Shown here in pieces: positions 1-8,308 of a stretch of 64,000 nucleotides of DNA. Under the pieces are notes generated by a model. That model was not told the origin of the DNA and searched no databases. It was given only the letters and a program-made list of their open reading frames with translations. Source of the stretch: Endozoicomonas sp965198415 (GTDB lineage Bacteria; Pseudomonadota; Gammaproteobacteria; Pseudomonadales; Endozoicomonadaceae); NCBI GenBank assembly GCA_965198415.1, contig CBDAPN010000028.1:124001-188000 (forward strand). Reading direction: 5' to 3'. A program made the translations under genes and the position numbers. The first letter of the stretch is position 1; each line of letters opens with the position of its first letter.

Positions 1-3
1 TCG

Positions 4-438
4 ATGAGTAAAGAGATGACAACAGATGCCCGGCTGGACGCTGCCTGGCTTAATAAAGTGCAGTGGAATGACGATGGTCTGGTTACCGCTATTGCCCAAG
101 ACTACAAAACCGGCGAAGTGTTGATGCTGGCCTGGATGAACCGGGAGTCTTTGGCGCTGACTTGGCAAGAGCAGGTGGCCGTTTACTGGTCTCGTTCGCG
201 CAAACGGTTGTGGCGCAAGGGGGAGAGTTCCGGTCATATTCAGCGGCTGGTGGAGTGCCGCCTCGATTGTGATGGCGATGCCATTTTGCTCAAGGTGGAG
301 CAGGTCGGTGGTATTGCCTGCCATACCGGGCGTAAGGCTTGTTTTTATCGACGCCTAAAGCAGCAAAATGGTGAGCAGTTGTGGAATATTGACAGCCCTG
401 TACTGCAAGACCCGCAAACCATCTATGGGCATTCGTAG
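4..438 (+). CDS. hisI: Phosphoribosyl-AMP cyclohydrolase
   Basis: Cytoplasmic enzyme of histidine synthesis that opens the adenine ring of phosphoribosyl-AMP to give ProFAR (third step). The 144-residue protein shows the family blocks in order: SRSRKRLWRKGESSGH at residues 63-78, the Asp/Cys metal-binding stretch LDCDGDA at 87-93, and GGIACHTGRKACF at 102-114 with the zinc cysteines. It is a stand-alone HisI, not fused to HisE, which follows 25 bases later as a separate gene. The start lies at the very edge of the window; ATG at 16 is also possible, and a start before the window cannot be excluded. Confidence 0.95.
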   Translation: MSKEMTTDARLDAAWLNKVQWNDDGLVTAIAQDYKTGEVLMLAWMNRESLALTWQEQVAVYWSRSRKRLWRKGESSGHIQRLVECRLDCDGDAILLKVEQVGGIACHTGRKACFYRRLKQQNGEQLWNIDSPVLQDPQTIYGHS

Positions 439-463
439 CACAAATTATCCTGTGGGCTAAACA

Positions 464-799
464 ATGAGCGAAATCATTACACGGTTAACCGAGGTGTTAA
501 ACCAGCGCAAAGTGGCAGATTCGGATTCCTCTTACGTAGCGCAGCTGCACAGTAAAGGGTTAGATCACATTCTGAAAAAAGTCGGTGAAGAGTCCGCAGA
601 AATGCTTATTGCCGCTAAGGCTTTGGAGTATGAACATAAGGATGCGAATCGGGCGGCGGTAGTTTATGAAACGGCGGATCTTTGGTTCCATACTATGGTA
701 ATGCTGTCGCACCTGGGGCTTGAGCCCGGGGATGTGTTGCACGAGCTGGAGCGCCGTTTTGGCCTGTCTGGCATTGATGAAAAGGCATCCCGTGGATAG
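464..799 (+). CDS. hisE: Phosphoribosyl-ATP pyrophosphatase
   Basis: Removes pyrophosphate from phosphoribosyl-ATP in the second step of histidine synthesis. The 111-residue helical protein has the MazG-like HisE signature: KVGEESAEMLIAAK near residues 40-53, with acidic metal ligands, and YETADLWFHTMVML further on. Length is normal for a single-domain HisE. It sits directly after hisI and before tatA, the hisI-hisE-tatABC order familiar from pseudomonads, so the two enzymes probably share a transcript. The ribosome site in front of the ATG is weak. Confidence 0.95.
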   Translation: MSEIITRLTEVLNQRKVADSDSSYVAQLHSKGLDHILKKVGEESAEMLIAAKALEYEHKDANRAAVVYETADLWFHTMVMLSHLGLEPGDVLHELERRFGLSGIDEKASRG

Positions 800-846
800 C
801 TTTTTATAATTTAATCAAGTTCCAAAGAGAATTGAAGGAGCAAAAA

Positions 847-1059
847 ATGGGTTTTGGTGGCATTAATATCTGGCAACTGCTGATCATTTTACTGATCGTG
901 GTCATGCTGTTTGGAACCAAGAAGTTGCGCAGCATTGGCAGCGATCTTGGTGGCGCGGTTAAGGGGTTTAAAAAAGCCCTGAACGCCGATGAGAAGCCTG
1001 AATCTGAAGCGCCGGGCTTGAAGCTGGATGCGGAAAAATCGCAGAAAAAAGAGTCTTGA
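847..1059 (+). CDS. tatA: Sec-independent translocase subunit TatA
   Basis: Pore-forming subunit of the twin-arginine translocase, which exports folded proteins across the inner membrane. Starting at ATG 847 gives a 70-residue protein: one N-terminal membrane helix (about residues 5-20, INIWQLLIILLIVVMLFG), the FGTKKLRSIG hinge, an amphipathic helix (GSDLGGAVKGFKKAL) and a charged tail. GAAGGAG lies 6 bases before this ATG, so I prefer it to an upstream in-frame TTG at 832, which would put charged residues ahead of the helix. First gene of tatABC. Confidence 0.95.
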   Translation: MGFGGINIWQLLIILLIVVMLFGTKKLRSIGSDLGGAVKGFKKALNADEKPESEAPGLKLDAEKSQKKES

Positions 1060-1186
1060 TTGAAAAAGCTGATGTTGCCCGGAGGGGTTTAGCAAAGGCT
1101 CCCAACGTAAACTCTCATTGTGGTAATTTACGTCTGATTTCTGGCAAAAATAGTGCCGGTTCCATTGCGAGGTGTGATAGTTCGCT

Positions 1187-1492
1187 GTGCTTGATATAGG
1201 GTTTACAGAGTTATTATTGGTTGCCGTCATCGCCCTCGTGGTGCTTGGGCCGGAGCGCCTGCCCGGGGCGATTCGCACCACCGCTTACTGGGTGGGGAGG
1301 ATTCGTCGCAGTTTTCAGTCGGTCAAGCAGGAGCTGGAGCGGGAAATCGACGCCGATGGCATTAAGCAGCAGCTACACAACGAAGCGATTATGAAAGAGT
1401 TGAAGAAAACTCAAGAACAGTTCCAAAACCAGATTGATGACCTGAAACAATCAGAACCCGCCAAACCAGACACCCATCAGGATAAGCAGTAA
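1187..1492 (+). CDS. tatB: Sec-independent translocase subunit TatB
   Basis: TatB forms the signal-peptide receptor complex with TatC in the inner membrane. The 101-residue protein begins MLDIGFTELLLVAVIALVVL, has the conserved G-P-E-R-L-P hinge after the helix, and continues as a long charged amphipathic helix (SVKQELEREIDADGIKQQL). GTG at 1187 is the likely start because the TatB N-terminus is highly conserved, although no clear ribosome site is seen at the usual distance. It is separated from tatA by 127 bases and from tatC by only 2 bases, so tatB and tatC should be translationally linked. Confidence 0.93.
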   Translation: MLDIGFTELLLVAVIALVVLGPERLPGAIRTTAYWVGRIRRSFQSVKQELEREIDADGIKQQLHNEAIMKELKKTQEQFQNQIDDLKQSEPAKPDTHQDKQ

Positions 1493-1494
1493 TC

Positions 1495-2262
1495 ATGTCA
1501 CAAAACACAGGCAAAGACGCCGAACAAGACTCTGGCCAGCCTCTGATTCAGCACCTGCTTGAACTGCGCGGGCGCATTCTGAAAAGCCTGATCGCCGTAC
1601 TGGTGGTGTTTGCCGGTCTGTTTTACTTTTCCAACGATATATACGTTTATATCTCTGAGCCGCTGCGGGCGAGCCTGCCAGAAGGCAGCACCATGATTGC
1701 CACTGAAGTGGCCTCACCTTTTTTGGCGCCGTTTAAACTGACCATTGTACTGTCGCTGTTTATTGCGATTCCCTTTATTCTTCATCAGGTATGGGGATTT
1801 ATCGCGCCTGGTCTGTACCGGCACGAGAAGGTGGTTGCAATACCGTTGCTGGTGGCCAGTATTTTGCTGTTTTATCTGGGAATTGCTTTTGCTTACTACG
1901 TGGTGTTCCCATTAATTTTTTCGTTTTTTACCACGGTGGGCCCGGAGTCGGTCACGGTAATGACCGACATCAATAGCTATCTGGACTTTATTCTCAAGCT
2001 GTTTTTTGCCTTTGGTGTCGCCTTTGAAATTCCCGTTGCTACGGTGCTGCTGGTATGGTCCGGTATAACAACCGTGGCCAGCCTGACGAAAAAGCGCCCC
2101 TATGTGGTGGTGGGTTGTTTTGTTATCGGTATGATTATGACGCCACCGGATGTAATCTCCCAATCACTGTTGGCCATTCCTATGTGGCTGCTGTTTGAAT
2201 CCGGTATTGTCTTTGCCCGCCTGGTTAAAAGTCGTAAGCGGGTTGAGGCGGTTCAAGAGTAA
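1495..2262 (+). CDS. tatC: Sec-independent translocase subunit TatC
   Basis: Polytopic core of the Tat translocase that recognises the twin-arginine signal. The 255-residue protein contains the N-terminal LIQHLLELRGRILKSL block, the WGFIAPGLYRHEK loop after the second helix, FGVAFEIPV, and MTPPDVISQSLLAIPMWLL near the C-terminus, with six predicted membrane spans. Length is normal. Completes tatABC. A 58-bp segment of this gene (1816-1873) reappears at 3127-3184 with 51 identical bases. In pseudomonads rsmE usually follows tatC; here two unknown genes intervene. Confidence 0.96.
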   Translation: MSQNTGKDAEQDSGQPLIQHLLELRGRILKSLIAVLVVFAGLFYFSNDIYVYISEPLRASLPEGSTMIATEVASPFLAPFKLTIVLSLFIAIPFILHQVWGFIAPGLYRHEKVVAIPLLVASILLFYLGIAFAYYVVFPLIFSFFTTVGPESVTVMTDINSYLDFILKLFFAFGVAFEIPVATVLLVWSGITTVASLTKKRPYVVVGCFVIGMIMTPPDVISQSLLAIPMWLLFESGIVFARLVKSRKRVEAVQE

Positions 2263-2283
2263 TGCCCGCCAAAAGAGGTGTTA

Positions 2284-2351
2284 GCAAGTTGGTTTAAAAA
2301 TTCGGAAATTTTCTGGCCAACTTGCCGTGCAGGCTATTCTCGGACAGCCTC
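2284..2351. repeat. Partial MITE-like repeat, copy A
   Basis: Just after tatC is a short sequence homologous to the right half of the elements at 7996-8113 and 19860-19990: it shares GAAATTTTC and ends in ATTCTCGGACAGCCTC. It also contains a 9-bp inverted repeat (GCAAGTTGG at 2284-2292, CCAACTTGC at 2317-2325) that could act as a terminator hairpin for tatABC, though no T-run follows. The left terminal repeat seen in the other copies is missing. Confidence 0.55.
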
Positions 2352-2374
2352 CCTGTGACTGTTGTTTACTTTTT

Positions 2375-3013
2375 TTAATCAACTGTTTCGGACATAGAAT
2401 CTGATTTTGGGGGGTGTTGCCCTAAGTCTGGAATCTGGGGTGCAACCCCGCTATCAGAGTTCAGTTTTGCAAGGTGCTTTTCCTTATTTTCTTTCAAGTA
2501 GCTTTTAATGTTGTATTTTTGGAATTCCTTTTCTATTTCAAGAAGTGTGTCAAAAGCCTCAGTGCGATTATTTTTGATAACCTCGGAAGCAGCTAGTTGG
2601 ACTAAAAAAGCCCCTACCGGTGCCATAAGTAGTGCAAGAGGTAATGACCCAACGGCACCTACAAAACCTGTAACAACGCCAACTGCCTGGCCCACAGCCG
2701 AGGAGCATAAATAGCCTCTGGAAACTCCTTTTATGGTATAGTCCTTTATGGTTTTCCCGAATGGGGTGGCGTTTGAGGGATTTGTAATTTTTTGTGCGAT
2801 TGCTTTTAGAAAACCAGCCCCAGCACCCAGGATACCACCGATTCCCTTCCCAATGGCTGTTGTTACTTTATGACCAGAAAAAAAGGCGCTTTTAGCTAAG
2901 CTTCCAATCAACATATAACTACAGCTGAGGCCAGTAAAAGCCGCTGTACTATTAGGCTTCTCTCTGAATCTATTCAACAGCATTGTGCGGTCAAAAATAA
3001 CATCACTGTGCAT
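2375..3013 (-). CDS. Unknown glycine-rich protein, paralogue 1
   Basis: I do not recognise this family. The 212-residue protein is nearly identical over much of its length to the product of 3184-3822, especially residues 37-110 (KSAFF.GHKVTT.IGKGIGG, then TPFGKTIKDY) and the C-terminal KENKEKHLAKLN. Residues about 100-146 (GYLCSSAVGQAVG onward) are hydrophobic and glycine/alanine rich and could insert in a membrane; the tail is hydrophilic. There is no signal peptide. Start ATG 3013 has a GGAG-type ribosome site upstream (read on the minus strand). The gene is A+T-richer than its neighbours and lies, with its twin, between tatC and rsmE, which are normally adjacent; this suggests acquisition by transfer. 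Function unknown; a secreted or membrane-active accessory protein is one guess. Confidence 0.75.
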   Translation of the reverse strand: MHSDVIFDRTMLLNRFREKPNSTAAFTGLSCSYMLIGSLAKSAFFSGHKVTTAIGKGIGGILGAGAGFLKAIAQKITNPSNATPFGKTIKDYTIKGVSRGYLCSSAVGQAVGVVTGFVGAVGSLPLALLMAPVGAFLVQLAASEVIKNNRTEAFDTLLEIEKEFQKYNIKSYLKENKEKHLAKLNSDSGVAPQIPDLGQHPPKSDSMSETVD

Positions 3014-3126
3014 ACCTTACTCCTTTCTTTGATGCAAATGGATGAAACTATTGTTCAATTAAACCATAAATAATTAATCAGTTCTGTTGAACTTATGTCT
3101 ATAAAAATAAAACGCAAAATGGCTTA

Positions 3127-3184
3127 TGCCGGCCTGATAAGGTGGTTGCGATACCGTTACTGATGGCCAGTATTTTGCTGTTTT
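3127..3184 (+). pseudogene. tatC-derived fragment
   Basis: This 58-bp stretch matches tatC positions 1816-1873 without gaps, with 51 of 58 bases identical by hand alignment (for example GGTGGTTGC and TGGCCAGTATTTTGCTG). It is in the same orientation as tatC and ends exactly where the stop codon of the second paralogue begins. It is not coding here. It looks like a relic of the rearrangement that duplicated the unknown gene pair. Confidence 0.75.
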
Positions 3185-3822
3185 TAATCAACTGTTTCGG
3201 GTGCAGAACCTGATTTTGAGGTGTGTTGCCCCAAACTCGGAATCTCGGGGGCAACCCCATTATGAGAGTTCAGTTTTGCAAGGTGTTTTTCTTTATTTTC
3301 TTTCAAATAGCCATCAACGCTGTGCTTCTGGTACAGTTTTTCCATGCGAAGGAATGTGTTAAAGGTTGCAGATTCACCTCCCTTGGCAAATTCCAAAGCA
3401 GCTCTTCGGCCTAAATAACCCGCTATTGGTGTTATAAGAATTGCAGGAGGTAATGCCACAACAGAACCGATACAACTTGAAACGAAGCCAACTGCCTGGC
3501 CCACAGCCGAGGAGCATAAATAACCTCTGGAAACCCCTTTTATGGCGTAGTCCTTTATGGTTTTCCCGAATGGGGTGGCGTTTGAGGGATTTTTAATTTT
3601 TTGTGCGACTGCTTTTAGAAAACCAGCCCCAGCACCCAGAATACCACCGATTCCTTTTCCAATGGTTGTTGTTACTTTGTGACCAGCAAAAAAGGCACTT
3701 TTAGCTGAGCTTCCAATCAATGTCATATCAATTGCAAGGCACATCCAAGCAGCTGAAGTATGAGGTTCATTTTGGTACTTTTCCACTCGGGTTGTGCATT
3801 TAGGCATATTATCAAATTGCAT
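3184..3822 (-). CDS. Unknown glycine-rich protein, paralogue 2
   Basis: Twin of the gene at 2375-3013 and the same length (212 residues). The conserved centre (FFAGHKVTTTIGKGIGGILG, NPSNATPFGKTIKDYAIKG, RGYLCSSAVGQAVGF) and C-terminus (GYLKENKEKHLAKLN) are shared; the N-terminal 36 residues and residues 112-165 have diverged. The roughly 100 bases upstream of both genes are also alike, so the duplication included the promoter. The ATG at 3822 is preceded by AAAGGAGTCAGCT. No known domain or catalytic motif can be named. The pair sits alone on the minus strand between plus-strand housekeeping genes. Confidence 0.75.
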   Translation of the reverse strand: MQFDNMPKCTTRVEKYQNEPHTSAAWMCLAIDMTLIGSSAKSAFFAGHKVTTTIGKGIGGILGAGAGFLKAVAQKIKNPSNATPFGKTIKDYAIKGVSRGYLCSSAVGQAVGFVSSCIGSVVALPPAILITPIAGYLGRRAALEFAKGGESATFNTFLRMEKLYQKHSVDGYLKENKEKHLAKLNSHNGVAPEIPSLGQHTSKSGSAPETVD

Positions 3823-4020
3823 AGCTGACTCCTTTGTTTGATACCAATGGGTGTAACAGTTGTTTAATTAAAGCGAAAGTTATTAATCAATTCTATTGAA
3901 CTTATGTCTATTACACGCAAAGAAAGATTCAGCGAAAGCCTCCCAAGGAAACATGAGTTGCATTTGATTAACGGTTTCGTTAAAAGAACGCCTGAATGAG
4001 TAAGTTAAAGAAATCTCTGC

Positions 4021-4731
4021 ATGAATCTTCTTCTTCTTGAGCGGCACCACTTTGTTGATGAGCATCTTGTCGAGTTGGATGTACGCCAGCTACGTCACGT
4101 CCTTGGCGTGCATCAGGCCGATTGTGGCGATGAGCTGCGTGTCGGTTTGGTGAATGCAAACCTCGGGCGGGGGGTTATCACCCATTTATCCCGCGAGAAA
4201 GCACGGCTAGAGGTTCACTTTGACACGCCGCCACCGCCACCGTTGCCGCTTACGGTGCTGCTGGCTCTGCCCCGCCCAAAAATGCTCAAACGCTCTTTGC
4301 AGCACCTGAGCGCTCTTGGAGTCAAGACGATTATTTTGCTGAACAGTTATCGGGTGGAGAAAAGTTTTTGGCAGTCGCCCTGGCTGAGCCGTGAGAAAAT
4401 ACGGGAGCAACTGCTGCTGGGGTTGGAGCAAGCGCGGGATACCGTTATGCCCGAGGTGATGCTGGAACAACGCTTTAAGCCGTTTGTGGAAGATCGCTTA
4501 CCGGCATTGATGACGGGGCGGAGGGGTTTGGTGGCGCACCCGGTGGGTGGTGTGCGCTGCCCGCATCAGCTTTCAGAACCTGCGGTGCTGGCGATTGGGC
4601 CAGAGGGTGGGTTTATTCAGTATGAAGTGGATAAACTTGAGCAGGCAGGCTTTGAGCGGATTCATCTGGGGGCGCGTATTTTGCGAGTGGAAACGGCAGT
4701 CACTGCACTGGTTAGCAAACTTTACGACTGA
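4021..4731 (+). CDS. rsmE: 16S rRNA (uracil-1498-N3)-methyltransferase
   Basis: Methylates U1498 of 16S rRNA using S-adenosylmethionine. The 236-residue protein has the N-terminal PUA-like part (VRQLRHVLGVHQADCGDELRVG), then the SPOUT domain: LLALPRPKMLKRSLQHLSALGV near residues 80-100, the SAM loop AIGPEGGF, and the C-terminal LGARILRVETAVTAL knot, all diagnostic for RsmE. A run of prolines (TPPPPPLPL, about residues 69-77) joins the domains. In Pseudomonas rsmE directly follows tatC; here an insertion of about 1.7 kb separates them. Confidence 0.95.
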   Translation: MNLLLLERHHFVDEHLVELDVRQLRHVLGVHQADCGDELRVGLVNANLGRGVITHLSREKARLEVHFDTPPPPPLPLTVLLALPRPKMLKRSLQHLSALGVKTIILLNSYRVEKSFWQSPWLSREKIREQLLLGLEQARDTVMPEVMLEQRFKPFVEDRLPALMTGRRGLVAHPVGGVRCPHQLSEPAVLAIGPEGGFIQYEVDKLEQAGFERIHLGARILRVETAVTALVSKLYD

Positions 4732-4836
4732 TTTCCAAGAGGGTATGGTAAAACAACATAAACCGTTGTGGTTTATCTCAACGTGCCGGCTTGGTTTGCC
4801 AGCCTCCTATAAAATTCTTTCAACACGGCTCTTACT

Positions 4837-5604
4837 ATGGATGGAAAGAGATTAGTAGTTGCATGTTTGTTTGCCCCCTTGCTATTTGCTGCCAATGCGC
4901 TGGCGTTTTCTGATAAAAGTCGCTTGCTGGATCAGCTTTACAACCAGACCGGCCTAGAGCGCCAATTGGATTGGATACACGACAGCATGACGATAAGGGA
5001 AAAGCAGCACCCGATTCCCGGACCGGTTGTTGATACGGTCAATCGTGTGGTCAACATTCGTTACAGTCCTGTTTTTTTTCGCACATCAATGAAAGCCACC
5101 CTCGATGAAGCGCTCTCTGTGGGCGAGCTGGAGCGGTTGATTGATTGGTTTGAGTCGCCTTTAGGGCAAAAAATTCTGCGCCTTGAGGCGGACGCCAATG
5201 ACCCGGAAAATCAGGACAAAATGGAGCGCTATATTCAAGAGAGGTTGTCCCGGAAGATGCCAAGAAGTAAACGCGTCAGGCTGATCGAAGAGTTAATGGA
5301 AGCTTTGGACGCCGTTGAGCTCAGTACCGAGTTGGCTGCTAGTGCATCGGTGGGCGCGCAGCGCATGTTGCGAGAAGTCATGCCCTCGGGTTCGGCGCAG
5401 CCCACACGACCGCCACAGGTGTTAAAAGCTCAGGAAAAACCCCATATTCGCCAAGAGATGTCTGAGAAAATGCGAAATATTTTTCTCTACACTTATCGCT
5501 CTTTGCCGGATTATGAAATTCAGCGCTACCTAGATTTCGCCCGGGAAAACGCCATGCAGAACTTCCAACGGGGGCAGATACAAGCGATTGGTCGTATGCT
5601 TTAG
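4837..5604 (+). CDS. DUF2059-like exported protein
   Basis: Function unknown. The 255-residue protein has a typical signal peptide (hydrophobic core at residues 5-21, likely cleavage after ALA at 22-24), so it should reach the periplasm. The mature part is helical, with the pattern DEALSVGELERLIDWFESPLGQKI at about residues 88-111, which resembles the DUF2059 domain (family assignment from memory, moderate certainty). A second similar helical unit, RSLPDYEIQRYLDFA, lies near residues 224-238. It is transcribed after rsmE with its own gap of 105 bases and ends 30 bases before the convergent priA. Confidence 0.7.
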   Translation: MDGKRLVVACLFAPLLFAANALAFSDKSRLLDQLYNQTGLERQLDWIHDSMTIREKQHPIPGPVVDTVNRVVNIRYSPVFFRTSMKATLDEALSVGELERLIDWFESPLGQKILRLEADANDPENQDKMERYIQERLSRKMPRSKRVRLIEELMEALDAVELSTELAASASVGAQRMLREVMPSGSAQPTRPPQVLKAQEKPHIRQEMSEKMRNIFLYTYRSLPDYEIQRYLDFARENAMQNFQRGQIQAIGRML

Positions 5605-5634
5605 GCTGCATGAGAGTAAAGTGCAGCAGAGCTT

Positions 5635-7920
5635 TTAACCCATCTCTTGTGGATCAATATCTACCGTCCACTTTAACTGTCTGGGAAGCCGATGGCTTTC
5701 CAGATAACTCACCATGATTCCCACCAGCTGATGCAGACGACTTCGGCTTTTACCCTGCACCAGCAGATGCCAACGGTAACGGCCTTGACGCTTTTCCATA
5801 GGTGCCGGAATTGGTCCCAACAGTTTTAGGCTGCCGTCGTTTAATGGTTGCAGTGAATGTTCGGCGTTCTGCCTTAATGTCTGTAGTAGTGTCTCACCTT
5901 CATGGCGTTGGTAGGATTCGCAACGAATCAGTGTCAAATAGCCTTGTGGGGGCAGGTTTAAATGTCTGCGTTCCATAAAAAGAGTATCTGAAAAACGACT
6001 ATAGTCGTTTGTTGTCAGTAGCTGTAGTGCGGGGTGCTCCGGGTTATAGGTTTGAATAGTAACCTGACCGGGTTTATGACCTCGGCCAGCTCGCCCGGCC
6101 ACTTGCATGATCAGTTGGCCTGTGCGCTCTGCACCACGGAAATCTGAGCTGAATAGCCCGGCATCGGCATTAATGATGGCAACCAGTGTGACATTGGGGA
6201 AGTGGTGCCCTTTTGCCAGCATCTGGGTGCCAACAAGAATGCAGGGCTTACCGGACTGGATCTCCTCCAGCATTGTGTTCAATGCTTGCTTTTTGCGGGT
6301 GGTGTCCCGGTCGATTCGCAATATGGGGTAGGCCGAAAACTGTTCAGTCAATACCTGCTCAGTCCGTTCGGTGCCCTGGCCTACGGGTTGCAGCTTTCTG
6401 CTCTGGCAAGAAGGGCAGTGCCAAGGGATGGGTTGTTGCAAATCGCAGTGATGGCAGTGCATGTGTGGCGGAGAGCGGTGGATGGTCATGTGGGCATCGC
6501 AATGGGGGCAGTCGATGATATGGCCGCAGTCATGGCAAATCATGGAGGGGGCATAACCACGGCGATTAAGGAAAACCATCACTTGGTTTCCTTGTCCGAG
6601 GTGTTTTGCCACCTGTTGCAGCAGTTCGGTGGATAACCCATCTTTGAGCACTTGGTGTCGCATATCCATTAACTGCATGGTTGGAGGTTTTGCGTGGCCT
6701 GCGCGTTGTTTCAGGTGCAGCTGAGTATACTTTCCGCATCGTGCGTTGTGTAAGGTTTCCAGCGATGGGGTTGCTGAGCCGAGAACTACCGGGCATTGCT
6801 GATCTTTGGCGCGAATGATGGCGAGGTCGCGGGCGTTGTAGCGCAGGCTGTCCTGCTGTTTGTAAGAGCCGTCGTGCTCTTCGTCAACAATAATTAAACC
6901 CAGTTGTGGCATGGGCGTAAAAATGCCGGAGCGAGTTGAGATCAGGATACCGGCATTGCTTTTGGCGGTATCAAGCCAGTTGTGCAGACGTTCGCTATCG
7001 TTCAGTCCTGAGTGGAGACAGGCGATGGGTACATTGAAGCGATCCCGAAAACGGCGCACGGTTTGTGGGGTTAGGCCGATTTCTGGCACCAGTACCAGCG
7101 TTTGCAGCCCTTTAGCCAAAGCTGCAGCAATGGCTTGCAGGTACACCTCGGTTTTGCCGCTGCCGGTTACGCCCTCCAGTAAATAGGTTTGGTAGCTGCC
7201 AAGCCCTTCAATGATCGCATCGCAGGCGAAGGCCTGTTCGTTATTGAGAGTGAGATGGGCGGCTCTTAGAGGAGGGGTGACGTTGGTAAAGCTCTTGGCT
7301 TGCGGCTCGATGTTTTGGCAGGCAATCAGGCCTTTTGTCTGCAGTGCTTGCAAGATGGCTTTGCTGATGCCGAACTCCTGCAGCTGCGCGGTACTGGTGC
7401 CATCCTTGTTCCGGGCAATAATCTTATAAGCAGCAAGCTGTTTTTTTGAGCGTTTCAGTTTGGCATCCAGCTCTTCGTTTGGCTCAAGGCATGTAAACCA
7501 GGTGGGGACAGTGCTGCGGGTTGGTGGTTTGCCCAAGCGCAGCTGTTTTGGAAGAGCCATAGACAGGGTTTCGCCAGCGCTGTGGTGGTAATATCGTGCA
7601 GCCCATTGGCACAGTTGGAGGATGTTGTCGGGTAATAATGGATTGTTATCCAGCAGGGAGAGAATTGGTTTGAGCTTGCTAGCTGCTACGGTTGTATCGC
7701 TTTCTAGCGAGATGACAATTCCGACCACCTGTCGTGCTCCAAAGGGTACCACCACCCGGCAACCGGCAGTGATGGACTCGATGGCACAGGACTCTGGCGG
7801 CAGGTAGTCGAACAGTTGCCGCAGTGGAGAGGGGATGGCGACGCGGACAAATTGCTTGTTGTGGCCTATGGTTTTTGCTTTTTCTGGTGCTGTTTTTAAA
7901 GTATTTGCCGGTGCGCTCAT
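5635..7920 (-). CDS. priA: Primosomal protein N' (replication restart helicase)
   Basis: PriA is a 3'-5' superfamily 2 helicase that reloads the replisome at stalled forks. The 761-residue protein has the N-terminal DNA-binding region (PLRQLFDYLPPE, about residues 31-43), Walker A GVTGSGKTEVYL at about 250, DEEH box IIVDEEHDGSYKQQ, ATPSLE, and a zinc-binding insert with eight cysteines (CHDCG..CPHC..CHHC..CPSC) around residues 455-500, followed by GTQMLAKGHHFP and GRAGRG. All motifs needed for activity are present. The gene is divergent from rpmE, matching pseudomonad order. Confidence 0.97.
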   Translation of the reverse strand: MSAPANTLKTAPEKAKTIGHNKQFVRVAIPSPLRQLFDYLPPESCAIESITAGCRVVVPFGARQVVGIVISLESDTTVAASKLKPILSLLDNNPLLPDNILQLCQWAARYYHHSAGETLSMALPKQLRLGKPPTRSTVPTWFTCLEPNEELDAKLKRSKKQLAAYKIIARNKDGTSTAQLQEFGISKAILQALQTKGLIACQNIEPQAKSFTNVTPPLRAAHLTLNNEQAFACDAIIEGLGSYQTYLLEGVTGSGKTEVYLQAIAAALAKGLQTLVLVPEIGLTPQTVRRFRDRFNVPIACLHSGLNDSERLHNWLDTAKSNAGILISTRSGIFTPMPQLGLIIVDEEHDGSYKQQDSLRYNARDLAIIRAKDQQCPVVLGSATPSLETLHNARCGKYTQLHLKQRAGHAKPPTMQLMDMRHQVLKDGLSTELLQQVAKHLGQGNQVMVFLNRRGYAPSMICHDCGHIIDCPHCDAHMTIHRSPPHMHCHHCDLQQPIPWHCPSCQSRKLQPVGQGTERTEQVLTEQFSAYPILRIDRDTTRKKQALNTMLEEIQSGKPCILVGTQMLAKGHHFPNVTLVAIINADAGLFSSDFRGAERTGQLIMQVAGRAGRGHKPGQVTIQTYNPEHPALQLLTTNDYSRFSDTLFMERRHLNLPPQGYLTLIRCESYQRHEGETLLQTLRQNAEHSLQPLNDGSLKLLGPIPAPMEKRQGRYRWHLLVQGKSRSRLHQLVGIMVSYLESHRLPRQLKWTVDIDPQEMG

Positions 7921-8308
7921 TCAGGTGCCATCGTTGAATGTTCATGGGCTGAATGATACAGGAACAGGAGAGGCGGGGAACTTTTATCGTGCCATGGGGC
8001 TGTTTGAGAATAGGCTTTTCTACTGTGGCGGCTGCAAATTGGCCTAAAAGATTAGAAATTTTCAGGCGCAATTTTCTGCTGACTCGCTATGGGCGTTATT
8101 CTCGGACAGCCTCTTGGTATGAAAGAAAATGCGGTGTTTCCCTGATTTATAAACTCTGGTAGAATCGCCGGTTCTTTATTCTGACGGTTACTGTGCTGTT
8201 CAGAATTTTTTTGTTTGCGGTGCTTGTCTTCGGGAATGATTGACCACGAATATTTCGTTGTCATCGTGCGATGCGCAGGTGGCGGCATACACTTTTGAGG
8301 AATTTAAA
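7921..8308. other. priA-rpmE intergenic region
   Basis: This 388-base gap between divergent priA and rpmE holds a MITE-like element (7996-8113) and must contain the promoters of both genes. No further gene is visible. Weak A+T-rich stretches near 8160-8220 could include the rpmE promoter, but no convincing -35/-10 pair was found. Confidence 0.5.
7996..8113. repeat. MITE-like element, copy B
   Basis: A 118-bp non-coding element bounded by terminal inverted repeats: GGGGCTGTTTGAGAATAG on the left and the complement of TTATTCTCGGACAGCCTC on the right. Inside it shares ACTGTGGCGGC.GCAA and GAAATTTTCAGGC with the element at 19860-19990. It has no open frame and no clear target duplication. It lies upstream of rpmE and priA, where it might influence transcription. 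Confidence 0.65.
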
